Assembly: GCA_025769875.1 (NCBI GenBank)
Contig: JAGFNK010000009.1
Coordinates: forward strand, 1 to 64,000
Direction of reading: 5' to 3'
DNA: 64,000 bases
Source of the DNA: Russula earlei
Lineage: Eukaryota; Basidiomycota; Agaricomycetes; Russulales; Russulaceae
This document shows positions 35,417 through 45,821 of this stretch, in pieces. The first letter of the stretch is position 1. The number at the start of each line of letters is the position of its first letter. The position numbers and the translations under genes were made by a program. Below the pieces are notes generated by a model, which saw nothing but the letters and a program-made list of their open reading frames with translations, did no database searches and was not told where the DNA came from.

Positions 35417-36369
35417 GTCCGCGGTGGGGGAAGGTAAGGGAAGAAAATATGCTGATATGGTGGCCCTGGATTGAGATTGCATCCACTCGTCGTCCTATCA
35501 GCGCTAACCGCTCAACCGTCCCCAAAGCAACAACAACGCCCGTAACGTCGGTCGGTCGGTTGGTCGGTCGGTCGGTCGCGTGCCCCTCCATCCACCTCCC
35601 TCCCTTGCCTTGCTTGCACGCGCACTCCCGTTTCATCCCTTCGCATATCCACATCTCAGATCCCATCATTTACGTGAACCCGCCCAGTCGGCCGCCCCAA
35701 CTCGAGCCTCGAGTCTTTTCCTTTCAACCGCCCGTCCTCGGAGGGCCTAGCTTTCTAATAATAAACTTCACTTACAAACAGCGGAAGATCCTGAGGGTGT
35801 CGTAACAGTTCTTTTTTTTTTTTGTGCATCCCGACGTATAAGAGCTACCATTTCCTTGAGGCGCCTCCCCGACACCCTGCGCGACTTTCCAGTGACAGGA
35901 GCCCCACGTGGACCTGATTACTTGTACATCCGAGCTCCTCTTAGAACCACAGGTCAGAGAGTCATCATTTTACCTCGGTGGTCAAGAAGGGAGTGATGAT
36001 GCCCAGCACCCGTTGCGTTGAATTGGGCCCAGCGCGCAATAATCCCGAAACGCGCTTTCTGCTACTGAGCGCCGAGTACCGAGTGGCGCTGAGAACTTGC
36101 CGCCTGCGCTGATCTATCAATCAGCACGTCGTCGTCGCTAGCTAGCTGTAGTACGAATTGTTCAAAGAGCCCGATACGTAAAATCACATCAATAATTTGC
36201 CGACCTCTCTCTTTTTTTTTTTTTTTTTTTTTGGCGAACGCCTCGTGGACTTGTTGGTCAGCTGGTCTAGTCCTCTCCCCTGCCCTCCCCCCTTCCCCCG
36301 AGCAGGCGCATACGCCGAGCCCCCATCGAGAATTATCTCCGAACTTCACGGCCGCTCTCCATCCCAGAA
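35417..36369. other. Intergenic region upstream of the WD40 gene
   Basis: This holds the divergent promoters. Features seen: a (GGTC)n-like short repeat near 35550-35577, a T run near 35812-35823, and a 22-nt T run near 36211-36232. Open frames here are compositional. Confidence 0.5.
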
Positions 36370-38393
36370 ATGCCCAGAGAACTACCTGGGTTCTATTTCG
36401 ACGCGGAGAAGAACCGTTACTTCCCTTCGTCCTCGAAAAAGGACGGGAAATCTCGTTCTACCACACAGCCTCGCGTTCCAGCCGCAGCGCCTCCCCCGAA
36501 TACCTCGGAAGCGGTGGCGGCGGCGGCGTCGAACCGCTGCTCGTCGTCGACGCCACCTCTACAAGCGCGTCGGCGGTCATCGTCCCCGGACGCATGGCGC
36601 ACCTTGCAACTGTCGCGCCTCGCGAGTTGTCCAAGGAGGCAGAGAATCGCCGCCGTCCAGTTGCGTCCTGCTCACTCCACGGCAGCTAGCTATCCCAATT
36701 CCTTACCGCCCAGATGTGATGTGTCAGCCAGATGATGATGACGGCCCAGCTCGAGGCCTCAGCAGCGTATCAGGCTATCCCTATCCCTTTCTTCGCTGGC
36801 CAGACCCTCACTGCGTTTGCTGTGCGCTCTCGCTTTCTTGGCATGAAATTTTTTTTGGCACGATCATGACATACAACCGCACACAGGCTGGAACTTGCGA
36901 CGGTCGCGTCTGGTCCATGGCCGGTGACAGCCACGGCGTCCTTCATGCCTTTGATCCTTCCTCTTCAGGGGACTTCCTGTCGATGCCATCCCATCTGCTG
37001 CAACATTCTTGGTCCCGAGTGTACCGCCTTGGCTCACATGTATGTCGTCAACTAAACTAATTATCAAACAAAATCCAACGAGTTTCCATTCATCACGTCG
37101 AGGACCCGCAGATCTCTTCCATTCGTTCGTCAGGCGCCCGATGGGTGTAAGTCTGCTTAAGCCTTGTTCTCTCGGCGTCAAAAACTCAACGGAAGACAGC
37201 GCGACCTCCTTCGGTTCGACCATACTCACACACGACATACCCACAAATCGGTGAGATCCCTTCAAAAATAATAATTTACCGTGGCATCCGATGCGAGCGG
37301 AAGCAGCACAGTGAAGGTATCCCTATCGCCCGAATCAGCCTGTGACGTCTGGACGAGCCATTTGCGAGACCGAAGCCTTGTGTTAGGTGACGATCCTCGT
37401 CCCTCACCGAAAACGAACTCATGGGATGAACCCCAGGAGCGCGACAGCGCGCCCTGCATATACAAGACGTAGAGAGCCTGACGGACGCGTGGCGACTAGA
37501 GACGTACAGCGATGTCTTCGCGCTGCATCAGCAGGAGGTACGACCGACGCAACTCGTCCGGTCCAACTTTGTGATCTTCATATCACAGCACCTTGTCTAC
37601 ACCGGCTGCCGCAACGGGTCAATCAGACGTTTCGACACCCGTGCCCGATCGCCGGGGTTGATCCTTCTCGGTCAAGCGTCCTCCAATTCCATCGCATATC
37701 TGAACGTCATCAGGGATTGGCAACTGCTCGTCAGCACCATACGCGGAGCCGTGAGTCCGTCTCTCCCTGACCCCCATTTTTTTTTTGTCTTGATTCATTC
37801 TCCCCAATCGCGGCAATGTGGATCTGAAAAAAACAAACACATGACAACATAATCTTTTTCTTCCTTCCTTCAATCATGACATGACGACGGTTTGTCCCCC
37901 AGATTGAGATATTCGACCTTCGTTTCCTGCATCTGCATCATCAAGAGACACGGCCGCTCTTGACCCTTGTCGGGAACGTCAACTCATATAAGCATAGCCT
38001 CGTACGTCCCGTTCCCTCCCCCCCCCCGGCCCTACCCCAGAGTCCCTTGTCGTGTATAATTCATCCTTCGTTCCGATCCAGCCCCATGCCATCACCCCAT
38101 CGCAGGACTACTTCTTCGCTGCCGGCATCGACAATCGCATCCGGGGCTGGTCCCTCCTCACCGGCGAGCTGCTGTCGCATCATCGTCCACAATCCACCTC
38201 ATCTCCCGCCCTCACCCTGGATATCCCTGGTCAGCATGTGACCGCCTTGGACAGGGACGCTTCGCCCTTTGGAGTACAGTTCGAGGAGCCGATCACCTCG
38301 CTCGAGATCACACAGATCGCACATGAATCGTGTTTATTTGCTACATCGGGTTCGGGGCTGCATAGGTTCATTCTCGGACGACGATCTCTTTAA
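36370..38393 (+). CDS. WD40-repeat protein, DCAF4-like
   Basis: This WD40 propeller protein resembles DCAF4-type substrate receptors of Cul4-DDB1 ubiquitin ligases. The start MPRELPGFYFDAEKNRYFP is the conserved N-terminal motif of that group. A low-complexity linker follows. Later exons give GTCDGRVWSMAGDSHGVLHA; then SACDVWTSHLRDRSLVL, LVYTGCRNGSIRRFDTRARS, IRDWQLLVSTIRGA, IEIFDLRFLHLHHQE, DYFFAAGIDNRIRGWSLLTG and FATSGSGLHRFILGR, which are blade strands with WD/FD-like ends. Several introns are short; the one after STIRGA is long (about 150 nt) and T/A-rich. Ligase membership is inferred from resemblance; the blade count was not settled. Confidence 0.72.
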
Positions 38394-38804
38394 TAAAACA
38401 CAACACGGTTCCGAATAGTTTTTTTTTTTTGGTTCCTAGTTGCTGCCCCGGTCATGTAGCCCACGGTGAGGCTACCCACACCATCAAAGCTTCACATACC
38501 CATATCTGGCTTCCAGAGAGGCTTCCAAGAGACAGGTTGGGGGTCCTTCATTCACCCGCTGACATCAAATCTGCGAATAATGCGAAAGTAGAATAATGCG
38601 AAAGTAGCGACAAAACTTTTATGCGAAGTTATCGAGTTTATGAGGGTATACAAGTTCACGATGCGCTTCAAGTTGTAATGGAACATCCCCAGAGAGGAAG
38701 GCATTTGTCTTTGTCGAGATTGGTCGGGGGGGGGGGGGGGGAGAGAGACGTCCCTTCCGGGTTAGCAGGCGAAATCAAGCCGTCGCAGAGTGTGGCCGGA
38801 ATGC
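38394..38804. other. Convergent intergenic region
   Basis: This holds 3' flanks with a T run near 38419-38429, a nearly exact 15-nt repeat containing AATAATGCGAAAGTAG near 38576-38607, and a G run near 38726-38740. No gene seen. Confidence 0.5.
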
Positions 38805-40209
38805 TTACGAGCCCGAGAGTGTTGTCTCCCTCGCATCGCCCTCCAAGAGGAGTGAAAAACGCCAGAGAAAAAAAGAGCCCGTCGAGCTGAATCGTCGCCG
38901 CTCATGCGCACAGCGAGGACGACCTGGAGGAGGCCGCGGAACGCGGCGGTCCGCTTTGTCTACGGCGTTGAGAGTGAGCGAGCGCTGCGCCGTGTGACGG
39001 GGAAAAGAAAAGAGCTCGCGAGAGCGAGAAAAGCACAAGAGAGGAGGTGAGAGAGAGAGAGCGCGCTTCACACCTACCCGATTCCGATGGAATCGCCGAG
39101 GGGGGCCGGCCGCTTCCCCGCCGCCCTCTCGCTTTGTCCTCGCTCCATCTCGGTTCGCCAGAGCCACGGCGGGAGCCGGGGTCGGGGTCGGGGCCAGAGC
39201 TTGTTGCTTCGACTGCGGCACCGAACTCGCGTTGTGCGACGAGCGGATCCGACGCTCCAGCGCGAGCATGTCTTCCCATCTGGCCAGGAACGAGATCGGC
39301 GTCCGGGGCGCGACGACGTACGCGCACGCCGAACCGCCGTCGCCAGCGCTTGACGGCGCGTCGGAAAGTAAATGAGGCGACGGTTCTCCGTGCCGGTCGA
39401 TGGTAGGGTCGTAGTCCGTCTCGAACAGAAGCCGGTACATGCTCGGAGGCGGGACGGGGGCGGGGATGGGGACGGGGACGGGGACGGGAGACGGTGCGAG
39501 CCGAGGCACAACGACGAGATCAGGGGCGGCCGGGAGGTCCACACCGCGCATGCGTGTCGCGGCCGCCGGCGGACTCGATCGAGGACGATCGGGTCTCGTC
39601 CCACTTTCTGCGGCCGAGGGAGCGGAAGCGAGGATCCGGTCGAAAACGGCAATTGGTTGTAGGCAGAGGGCTCGGCGAGAGCGAAGCGTCACGAAGACAA
39701 CAGGACCTGACGGAGCGCACGTCCGTCCCGTCGCCATGCGGGACAAAGTAGCACGCAGCCTGGGAAGCGGCGGTAGACACGGTCCCGAGAGCCAGCTGAG
39801 AGTGTTCTGCGAGGTCCCGAGGCGACGACGGCCGAGGAAGCGTTGGCTGTGCACCGTCCTCCGTACGAGGGCGAGATACCGGGGAGCGTGACGGTTCCTG
39901 GACGGCTTGCTCGTCGGCGTTCAAGGTGGGGTGCTCAACAACTCCCCAAGACCGCAGGCGCGCGCGGTAAGAGTCAGCAGCGACAGAACTCGCGCTTGCA
40001 GAGGTAGAGGTAACGCCCGAGTGGGAGAGCAAAAGGGGCGCATCGTCTCTCACCATGGCTCCGGACAGCAGACAAGGAGACGCGCCAGAGGTGGTTGTGG
40101 CATCGGCCATGTTGGCCGAGTTGACAGGGCCAATACTTGTTATCCTCACCTTTGTCGACGTCGTGGCGGTAGGTCGAGGTTTGCTCTTGGAGGCGCGGTT
40201 AACTCGCAT
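38805..40209 (-). CDS. Hypothetical GC-rich gene, exon structure unresolved
   Basis: Two long overlapping minus-strand frames and good splice signals suggest a gene, but I recognise no family. The 5' part gives MRVNRASKSKPRPTATTSTK with a strong AAG/GTGAGG donor, then possibly SYRARLRSWGVVEHPTLNAD and RDLAEHSQLALG. The 3' part gives DLVVVPRLAPSPVPVPVPIP, then MYRLLFETDYDPTIDRHGE and PISFLARWEDMLALERRIRS. A GTAGGT..GCGCAG intron leads to RSLTLNAVDKADRRVPRPPP and a stop at 38805. How the two parts connect is not clear: several donors and acceptors fit. The plus strand also has long open frames here, a normal effect of GC-rich sequence. It could be one gene, two, or a decayed one. Confidence 0.4.
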
Positions 40210-40622
40210 GAACCACCTGGTTATCCACTTGACGTCACTATGACCGCATCAGGTGCTCCCCCTACGTGCCGCGCCATCAAAAAACCGCAGACGACTCACA
40301 GCCCTGTCTGAGTAGCTAGTAGTCTCCTCTGTTCGACGGTTGGGTGAGGAAGCTTCTGGTGCAACTCCCAAAGGATCTGTAACTGCCATTCCTCTGCTAG
40401 CATTGATTCGCCGCGCTTAGCGCCTGAGCCAGAGGTTGACATAGATACTGACGCCGTGGTGGTCACAAGCACAAGTCGTGGAACTCAGCCTGACGTTTCG
40501 ATGGAGAATATCAACTCATCTCACGTGCTCTTCACACTAGCACGGTAGCAGAAAGTAGAAGAGTCCAGTGTACTTGTCATATGGTTAGCTATGCGTACAG
40601 ATGAAGCGTCCATTACCGCCAT
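40210..40622. other. Intergenic region
   Basis: This is the 3' flank of the transporter gene and the possible promoter of the hypothetical gene. Nothing recognisable. Confidence 0.5.
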
Positions 40623-42293
40623 CTACCACCTCCCCAGAACCCTCCCAATAGCCCAAGCGGATCCGCCAGCGCCGAGAACTAAAACCGAAACCCATGAAAC
40701 GGCGTCCCACACAAGACGACGACCGAGTCTTCTCCGCTGGAGGCTACGTTCTTTGCGTTGTAGGAGCTCATCACGCTCACCATCTCTGGCATGGGTGGGT
40801 GAAGCCGGTAACACGATAGACAGAGGCCGTTTGAAGTAATGTACAGTTATGTGCAGAAAAGCTGAGAGGTGATTAATAAAGCATGTGCCGTAGACACTCG
40901 CGGAGAAAACTCACCAGGGAGCACGTATGTGCTCAACAACGAAAGAACAAGCAAGAGATCGCCAAGGACGACAGTTGCCCTCCTAGGCAACACTGAGAGT
41001 GCAACAGTGACTGAATATATGATAACTTTAGATACAGTTGGACTTGTGCGGCGAACCGCCCATGGTGAGGAAGCGAGTGGGATGGTGAGGAGTATCGCAG
41101 GAATCGTTAGGATAAGGTTAGTTGCACTCGATATAGATACGAGTGCGATCACTCCTTGCTCCGAAGTTTTCTATACTTCAAATCAGTGAACCTCAAAATT
41201 CAGGTCGGAGGATGCTTACAGGTTCGTCAGATGATGAGGCAAACACGCATAATGGAAGTACAAGTGCACTTGCGACCGCGACACTGACAGCGATCAAGTT
41301 TCTGAAGGAACGTCGACGACGACGCTTCGTAGTTATGGCGGGCATGGAACCCCGAAGAGACGCGTACAGGGATAGGGTCCACGACGACGAGAAGACAAAT
41401 GCCGTGGAAGCTACGGGATATGGTAAAAAAGAGGCGTTACCACGGCGATGCAGGCGTAACACTCAACTGATGCCCTGCCAAAGGATACCAGGCCGCTGCC
41501 AATGGAGATCCGCGGACAACGTTCCCTTTATATGTGCATAGGAAGTTGCGCCCAGCCATATCAAGTAAGCCACAAATGAAGCCCATGTCGCATATATGAT
41601 TCGCTTGGAAGCAAGGGAACGTGCCGCATAGAGAGGAAGCAATGCGAAAGTAAGGACGACCGTGATTAGCCCTCGGGCAATGGCGGGAGAGCGGGCGGGG
41701 ATGAGAGGGATGAGTGCATCCACAGAAACTACGACAGGTGAGCTCTTCCATGACCGAAAACGATAAGGAGGAATGTGCGAACCGCGAAGCGATACTGATG
41801 CCAGAAGAAGCCTCATAACAATGGTGCCCAACCTCACGACGACGGGGAGGGAAAGCCTTGTACGTGTTCTGTTCGAGCCCCGTGCAAAAGCGTCCGAAAT
41901 GACGTCCTCCAAGTCCACCTTTCGAAGATACCTGGCAAGCAGATACCATAATTCGCGAGTCCAGGCCGCAAAAGCAGCGCATATGAGCAAAGTAGGTATA
42001 GATCGAGAAAGCGGGGTGTCGCTGGTAGGTAAAAACATTGGCCCAAGCTTAAGATAAGGGATTGAAAGATAGAGCAGGACGAGGGTCGGGGAAAGGGGAG
42101 GGATGATGGGGGCAATCAAGCCATCGGGTTGCGCCGCAACCTCATCAAGCAATTCCTCGTCACTGGAAAAATCCAGTTCCTCGTTTGGAGAGTCGGTATC
42201 ATTGACAAGGACTAACTCAGGAGATGGCAGTGGTTCAACAAGGGGAGAGGATGACCGAGCTGTTGAACTGGGGGACGAAGGCGTGCTCGACAT
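40623..42293 (-). CDS. Multi-pass membrane protein, amino-acid-permease-like (AAAP/SLC38 type)
   Basis: This is a polytopic membrane protein with a Ser/Pro-rich acidic N-terminal tail (ATG at 42293, MSSTPSSPSSTARSSSP), then about ten helices. Visible segments are LVLLYLSIPYLKLGPMFLP, LLICAAFAAWTRELWYLLAR, ITVVLTFALLPLYAARSL, STAFVFSSSWTLSLYASLRG, FRNLIAVSVAVASALVLPLC, TNLILTIPAILLTIPLAS and LLLVLSLLSTYVLPAFLHI. A cytosolic LLQRKERSLQRRRLGRRLV stretch and a last helix ending IGRVLGRW close the protein. The SSSWTLSLYASLRG helix followed by basic residues resembles the core of auxin/amino-acid permeases of vacuoles. Substrate is not predictable. Introns are 55-65 nt except the last. Confidence 0.72.
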
Positions 42294-42554
42294 GGTGACC
42301 GCCGTGGATGGTGGTGGGGTGGGAAGACACGCACACATGAAATGAAAAAAAAAAACAAATTGCCAAACTGAGAAACAAACACAAAAAAAAAAAAAAAGAA
42401 AAACAGGATGATTATCTAATCATCTTCGAATGCGCAGTTATCGTGGGAAACCTCGTAGAACTTGAAATGCCAGCACATCATTGCACACGCTTCGCAGCGC
42501 CATGACACCTCTCAAGCCAGATATAGTTGCAGATCATAGAAGGAAAGGCTGTCC

Positions 42555-44031
42555 TCAGACTCCTTGCGCCACACTTTCCAAGTTGGATCCGGAAGGGCGA
42601 GACGTGTTCTTTATTTGACGCCCAAGGTGCCGACGAACGGATTCGTTACTGAAGAATGGTGTTCAAACCCAGTCGGAAGAATGGCATGGAAGTCACTCAC
42701 GGGGCGTTAACGAAGCTCTCCGGACCAAGGTAGATAAGGACATCGTAGAGGAATGAGGCAGTCAAACCGCCGCAAACCGAACCCAGCAGAGGGGCCCAGA
42801 TCCAATACTGGTGACGGAAGCTGAACACTGGGGTCAAAGGAACACATTAGACAAGGTGACCGAACGGCTTGATGTCGCGGCACCTTGGTGTCCATAGCCA
42901 ACCATTGCGGTCATGATGCGGGGTCCGAGATCACGGGCTGGATTGATGGCAAATCCTATCGAAGAAATGTCAATAAGAACCGTAAAGGAATAAAGACAAC
43001 TTGCCAGTCTGCATTCCAAATGCTACGGCAACAGCCAGGATGGCGAAAAACACGACCAATGGAACGAGGCCCCCTGGAAGGGACGAATTTCTCTTGTCCG
43101 TGACCGCGAACACAACCAACAAAAGGATAAATGTGCCGATGAACTTGGCCGCATTAGCCAGGTGACTCATTCATCCCTGAACGGGCCCTCACCTCGTCAA
43201 AGAAGCAGTTCGCCGAGGGCATGTAGTCAAGCTACCGAACGAGTGAGACGAATTACGTTAGAGGCTACGTGACACTAACCGCGTAGGTTCCAAAGAGCGA
43301 GGCGGTCGTGAGAGTGCGGCCACCTTTCTTGCCCTCGACGATGTCGATGGCGTGGAAGTAGTTTCCGAATACGATAATCGCTCCGGCCCAGGCGCCAATG
43401 AGTTGTCCGAGTACATATCCCGGAACCTTCCTCCATGGGAAGTCCCGAAATACAGCCATGCATAGAGTTATCTGGAAATTGCGCCTCAAAACGGGCAAGG
43501 GAATAAAGCTAGGGGGAAATGCATACTACGGGGTTAACGTGGCCACCTGAGGTATTGCCCGCGACCCAAGCACCCAGGGCGACGCCTGTGTCCACGTTCT
43601 TGATTAGAAGTGCGATAGGACATCGAGAGCTGACGAACCGCAAGCCCATCCAAGGGAAAGGGAAATAGCGTCTCCCTTCGGAGTTGAGGAAACACCAGTG
43701 TTGCTGCTCAAGACCGCTTGGCAGTTACCGCCGGTACCCACAAGAGTCAAGATCATGGTACCGAGCATTTCAGCGGCAGGCTCGCGTATATTCTCGCTGT
43801 GAATTAACAACAATATCAGCACCGAAGGCATTAACCTTTAATGCCAATGGCAGACCGAAACTTTGCCCAACTGTTTGGGTACCGACTCGGAGTGTAATAA
43901 TCTTCGCGCGTCGCGAACGTCTCAGAGGAGATATGTTCACCGCGCACTGGTGGATCCTCATATTTTCCAGAATCGCCACTTGAGTTGTGGCGTTGAGCTG
44001 GGTCCCTAGCGGCGACTGGCACTGAAGACAT
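42555..44031 (-). CDS. Aquaglyceroporin (MIP family)
   Basis: This plasma-membrane channel passes water and glycerol. The ATG at 44031 opens a cytosolic tail with [20 protein letters not shown] and [18 protein letters not shown], then helix 1 ([18 protein letters not shown]), LGWACGSS, and the first pore motif [31 protein letters not shown] follows, then [38 protein letters not shown] and the second pore motif [13 protein letters not shown], whose Asp after NPAR marks glycerol-conducting members. The last helix gives [20 protein letters not shown]. The first motif is NPV instead of NPA. A last short exon supplies the C-terminus. Its 5' part lies inside the left copy of the tandem duplication; a second, broken 5' end lies at 47.95-48.2 kb. 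Confidence 0.9.
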
Positions 44032-45821
44032 GGTTGTTTCGGCTGTGGTGGACGGTACGCGGCTGAAGAGGTGACCTTGAAACGCGGGAACGGCCAAGAG
44101 AGCGAGAACGCGAGCATTCCAACCTTTTATCCAAAACTTGGCAGTGAAATGTCCGCAATTCGGGATTGCGCCTGCGAGTAGTGATTACGGAACATTGCAG
44201 CGTGGATAGGAATCGGATCGGTTGCTCCACTGTTCACAATGCATAACCTAGCCAAGCTCCAGGATCCACGGTTCCAATCAACTGTATGCCACATAGAGAA
44301 GCATTCGAGTTATATCGTCAAATCAGCTTCTGGAAAGCCGTCAAACGAGGCCATCGCGTTTTCCGCGCGCCTCGTCTTCTGAGTGGCTTGAAAGGTATGT
44401 CAGGCCAGCTCGGGGAATCCCATCTCCAATATGACGTACGCGGAACGAATTAATAAAGTTAGACTCGCGGACAGTAAATCCACGGAGAGGACAGTCAAAC
44501 TTGACTCGCTGTACGCTGGCACTACCCTTGGATGAGTGACGGAGGGATCGATACGCGACACCATGCAGGGGCCGTGAAGTGAAAACGTTGCCAGAAAGAT
44601 AACTCAGACGAGGACCTAAGCACCGCCGATGATCTTCGAGCGAACGACGCTCATGATCCTCGAGCGAACGATGCTCGTAATCTTCGAGTGGTGACCGATG
44701 CTCGGCTTTCGCCGGATCCAATATACTGACCCTACACACCCTTACCTGGAATCTACACTGAAACGAGGTTACTTCGTTGGGTCTCGTTCTGTAGTCAGGT
44801 GGCCGCCGCCATAATATCAAGATAAGACTTCTAAAATACCCGTTGCTACCTGAACAGAACAACTTCGTTTCGATGGCAAGCCTCGCTCCTGGTTTGGCCG
44901 ATTGCGCACGGACTCGGACATTGACTGTTCTGGATAGTCTGTCTCGGGCCTCTGGTCTCAGTCGTTACTTACCCATTTTAGTTCTGGAATACCGAAGCAC
45001 TTGCGGACAAATAATTCAAGGTAAACTGACCTGACAATTACGCCTCCGAGTTATTAATTATTCAGTTAGTTGGCTGTCCAGCTCCAATCGACAATCTCAT
45101 TTCGAGTATGATTTTATTCTCCATGTGACAGTTCAATTCGACGTCCAGTGCCAGTGGGTGGATGGTGACTTCCCCTTTGCTCTTTTGCAGCTCGTATAGG
45201 GATCAAGGCATGTCCACGAATAACGATCACAACTAGTATCGCACTCCAGACTTGTGATCCCATCACTGGAAGCGCGAAGCACATGAAAATCAGATTAACG
45301 TGGCTTGGTTTACGTTCAGCCTCACCCATGCACGAGAGGGTCGGAATCGGAACCTGGGGTGATAATGATCAATCCCTTTGACATGCCGTCTCGCAGCAGC
45401 AGCAAGGTTCCATTGCACAAAGTGGCCAGCTCAAGCACGCATCCCTGTGACCAGCGCAGAACTCCGGTCTTGGCATCAGCATGTGAAACCCTTTGACAGG
45501 TAATGTCATCAAATGACAGACGGCGACACGGAAGTCGTCCCTTGGGCCCGGTCGGCTGTCTGACAGCGGAACGAGCCTCGCCACGCGGCATCATATTTTC
45601 TGAGCTTGTCGCCGGGTCAGTAGAGCTTTAATTATTGCTCTCTCCACAGTTTCGGGAATCATCATGTGATAAAGGCGGCCCATTGGAGATTCCGCTGCAT
45701 TGTAGCATGATGCTCTCGGAATCAGCTCGCAAACAAGAATGTGGAACATTCAATCAAGATTCCAGGATGGCTAATTCATTTGGCAACTGCTATGGGGATA
45801 ATCCTCAGCTGAGATGCAGCG
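44032..45821. other. Aquaglyceroporin promoter and duplicated intergenic DNA
   Basis: This is non-coding flank, duplicated at about 48163-49825. The near part is the aquaglyceroporin promoter with a short tandem repeat at 44627-44702. The far part is the 3' flank of the broken GCFC copy. No conserved open frame is shared by the two copies here. Confidence 0.6.
44627..44702. repeat. Three-unit imperfect tandem repeat in aquaglyceroporin promoter
   Basis: Units of about 24-27 nt around the core CTTCGAGCGAACGACGCT occur three times (near 44627, 44652 and 44676) with substitutions. The matching part of copy B, near 48600-48620, keeps only the last unit's end (ACGATGCTCGGCTTTCGCC). Confidence 0.75.

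Noticed and set aside
35550..35580. GGTC-type short tandem repeat as a CRISPR-like or satellite array
   Set aside because: Only about seven 4-nt units with interruptions; a simple microsatellite.
39439..39891. 150-codon plus-strand frame
   Set aside because: Gly/Arg/Thr-rich frame from GC-rich repeats opposite the better-supported minus-strand exons.
45600..45665. Possible tRNA (GGTCAGTAGAGC ... TTTCGGGAATC)
   Set aside because: A-box- and B-box-like words occur in both duplicates, but their spacing is too short and no acceptor or anticodon stem pairs.
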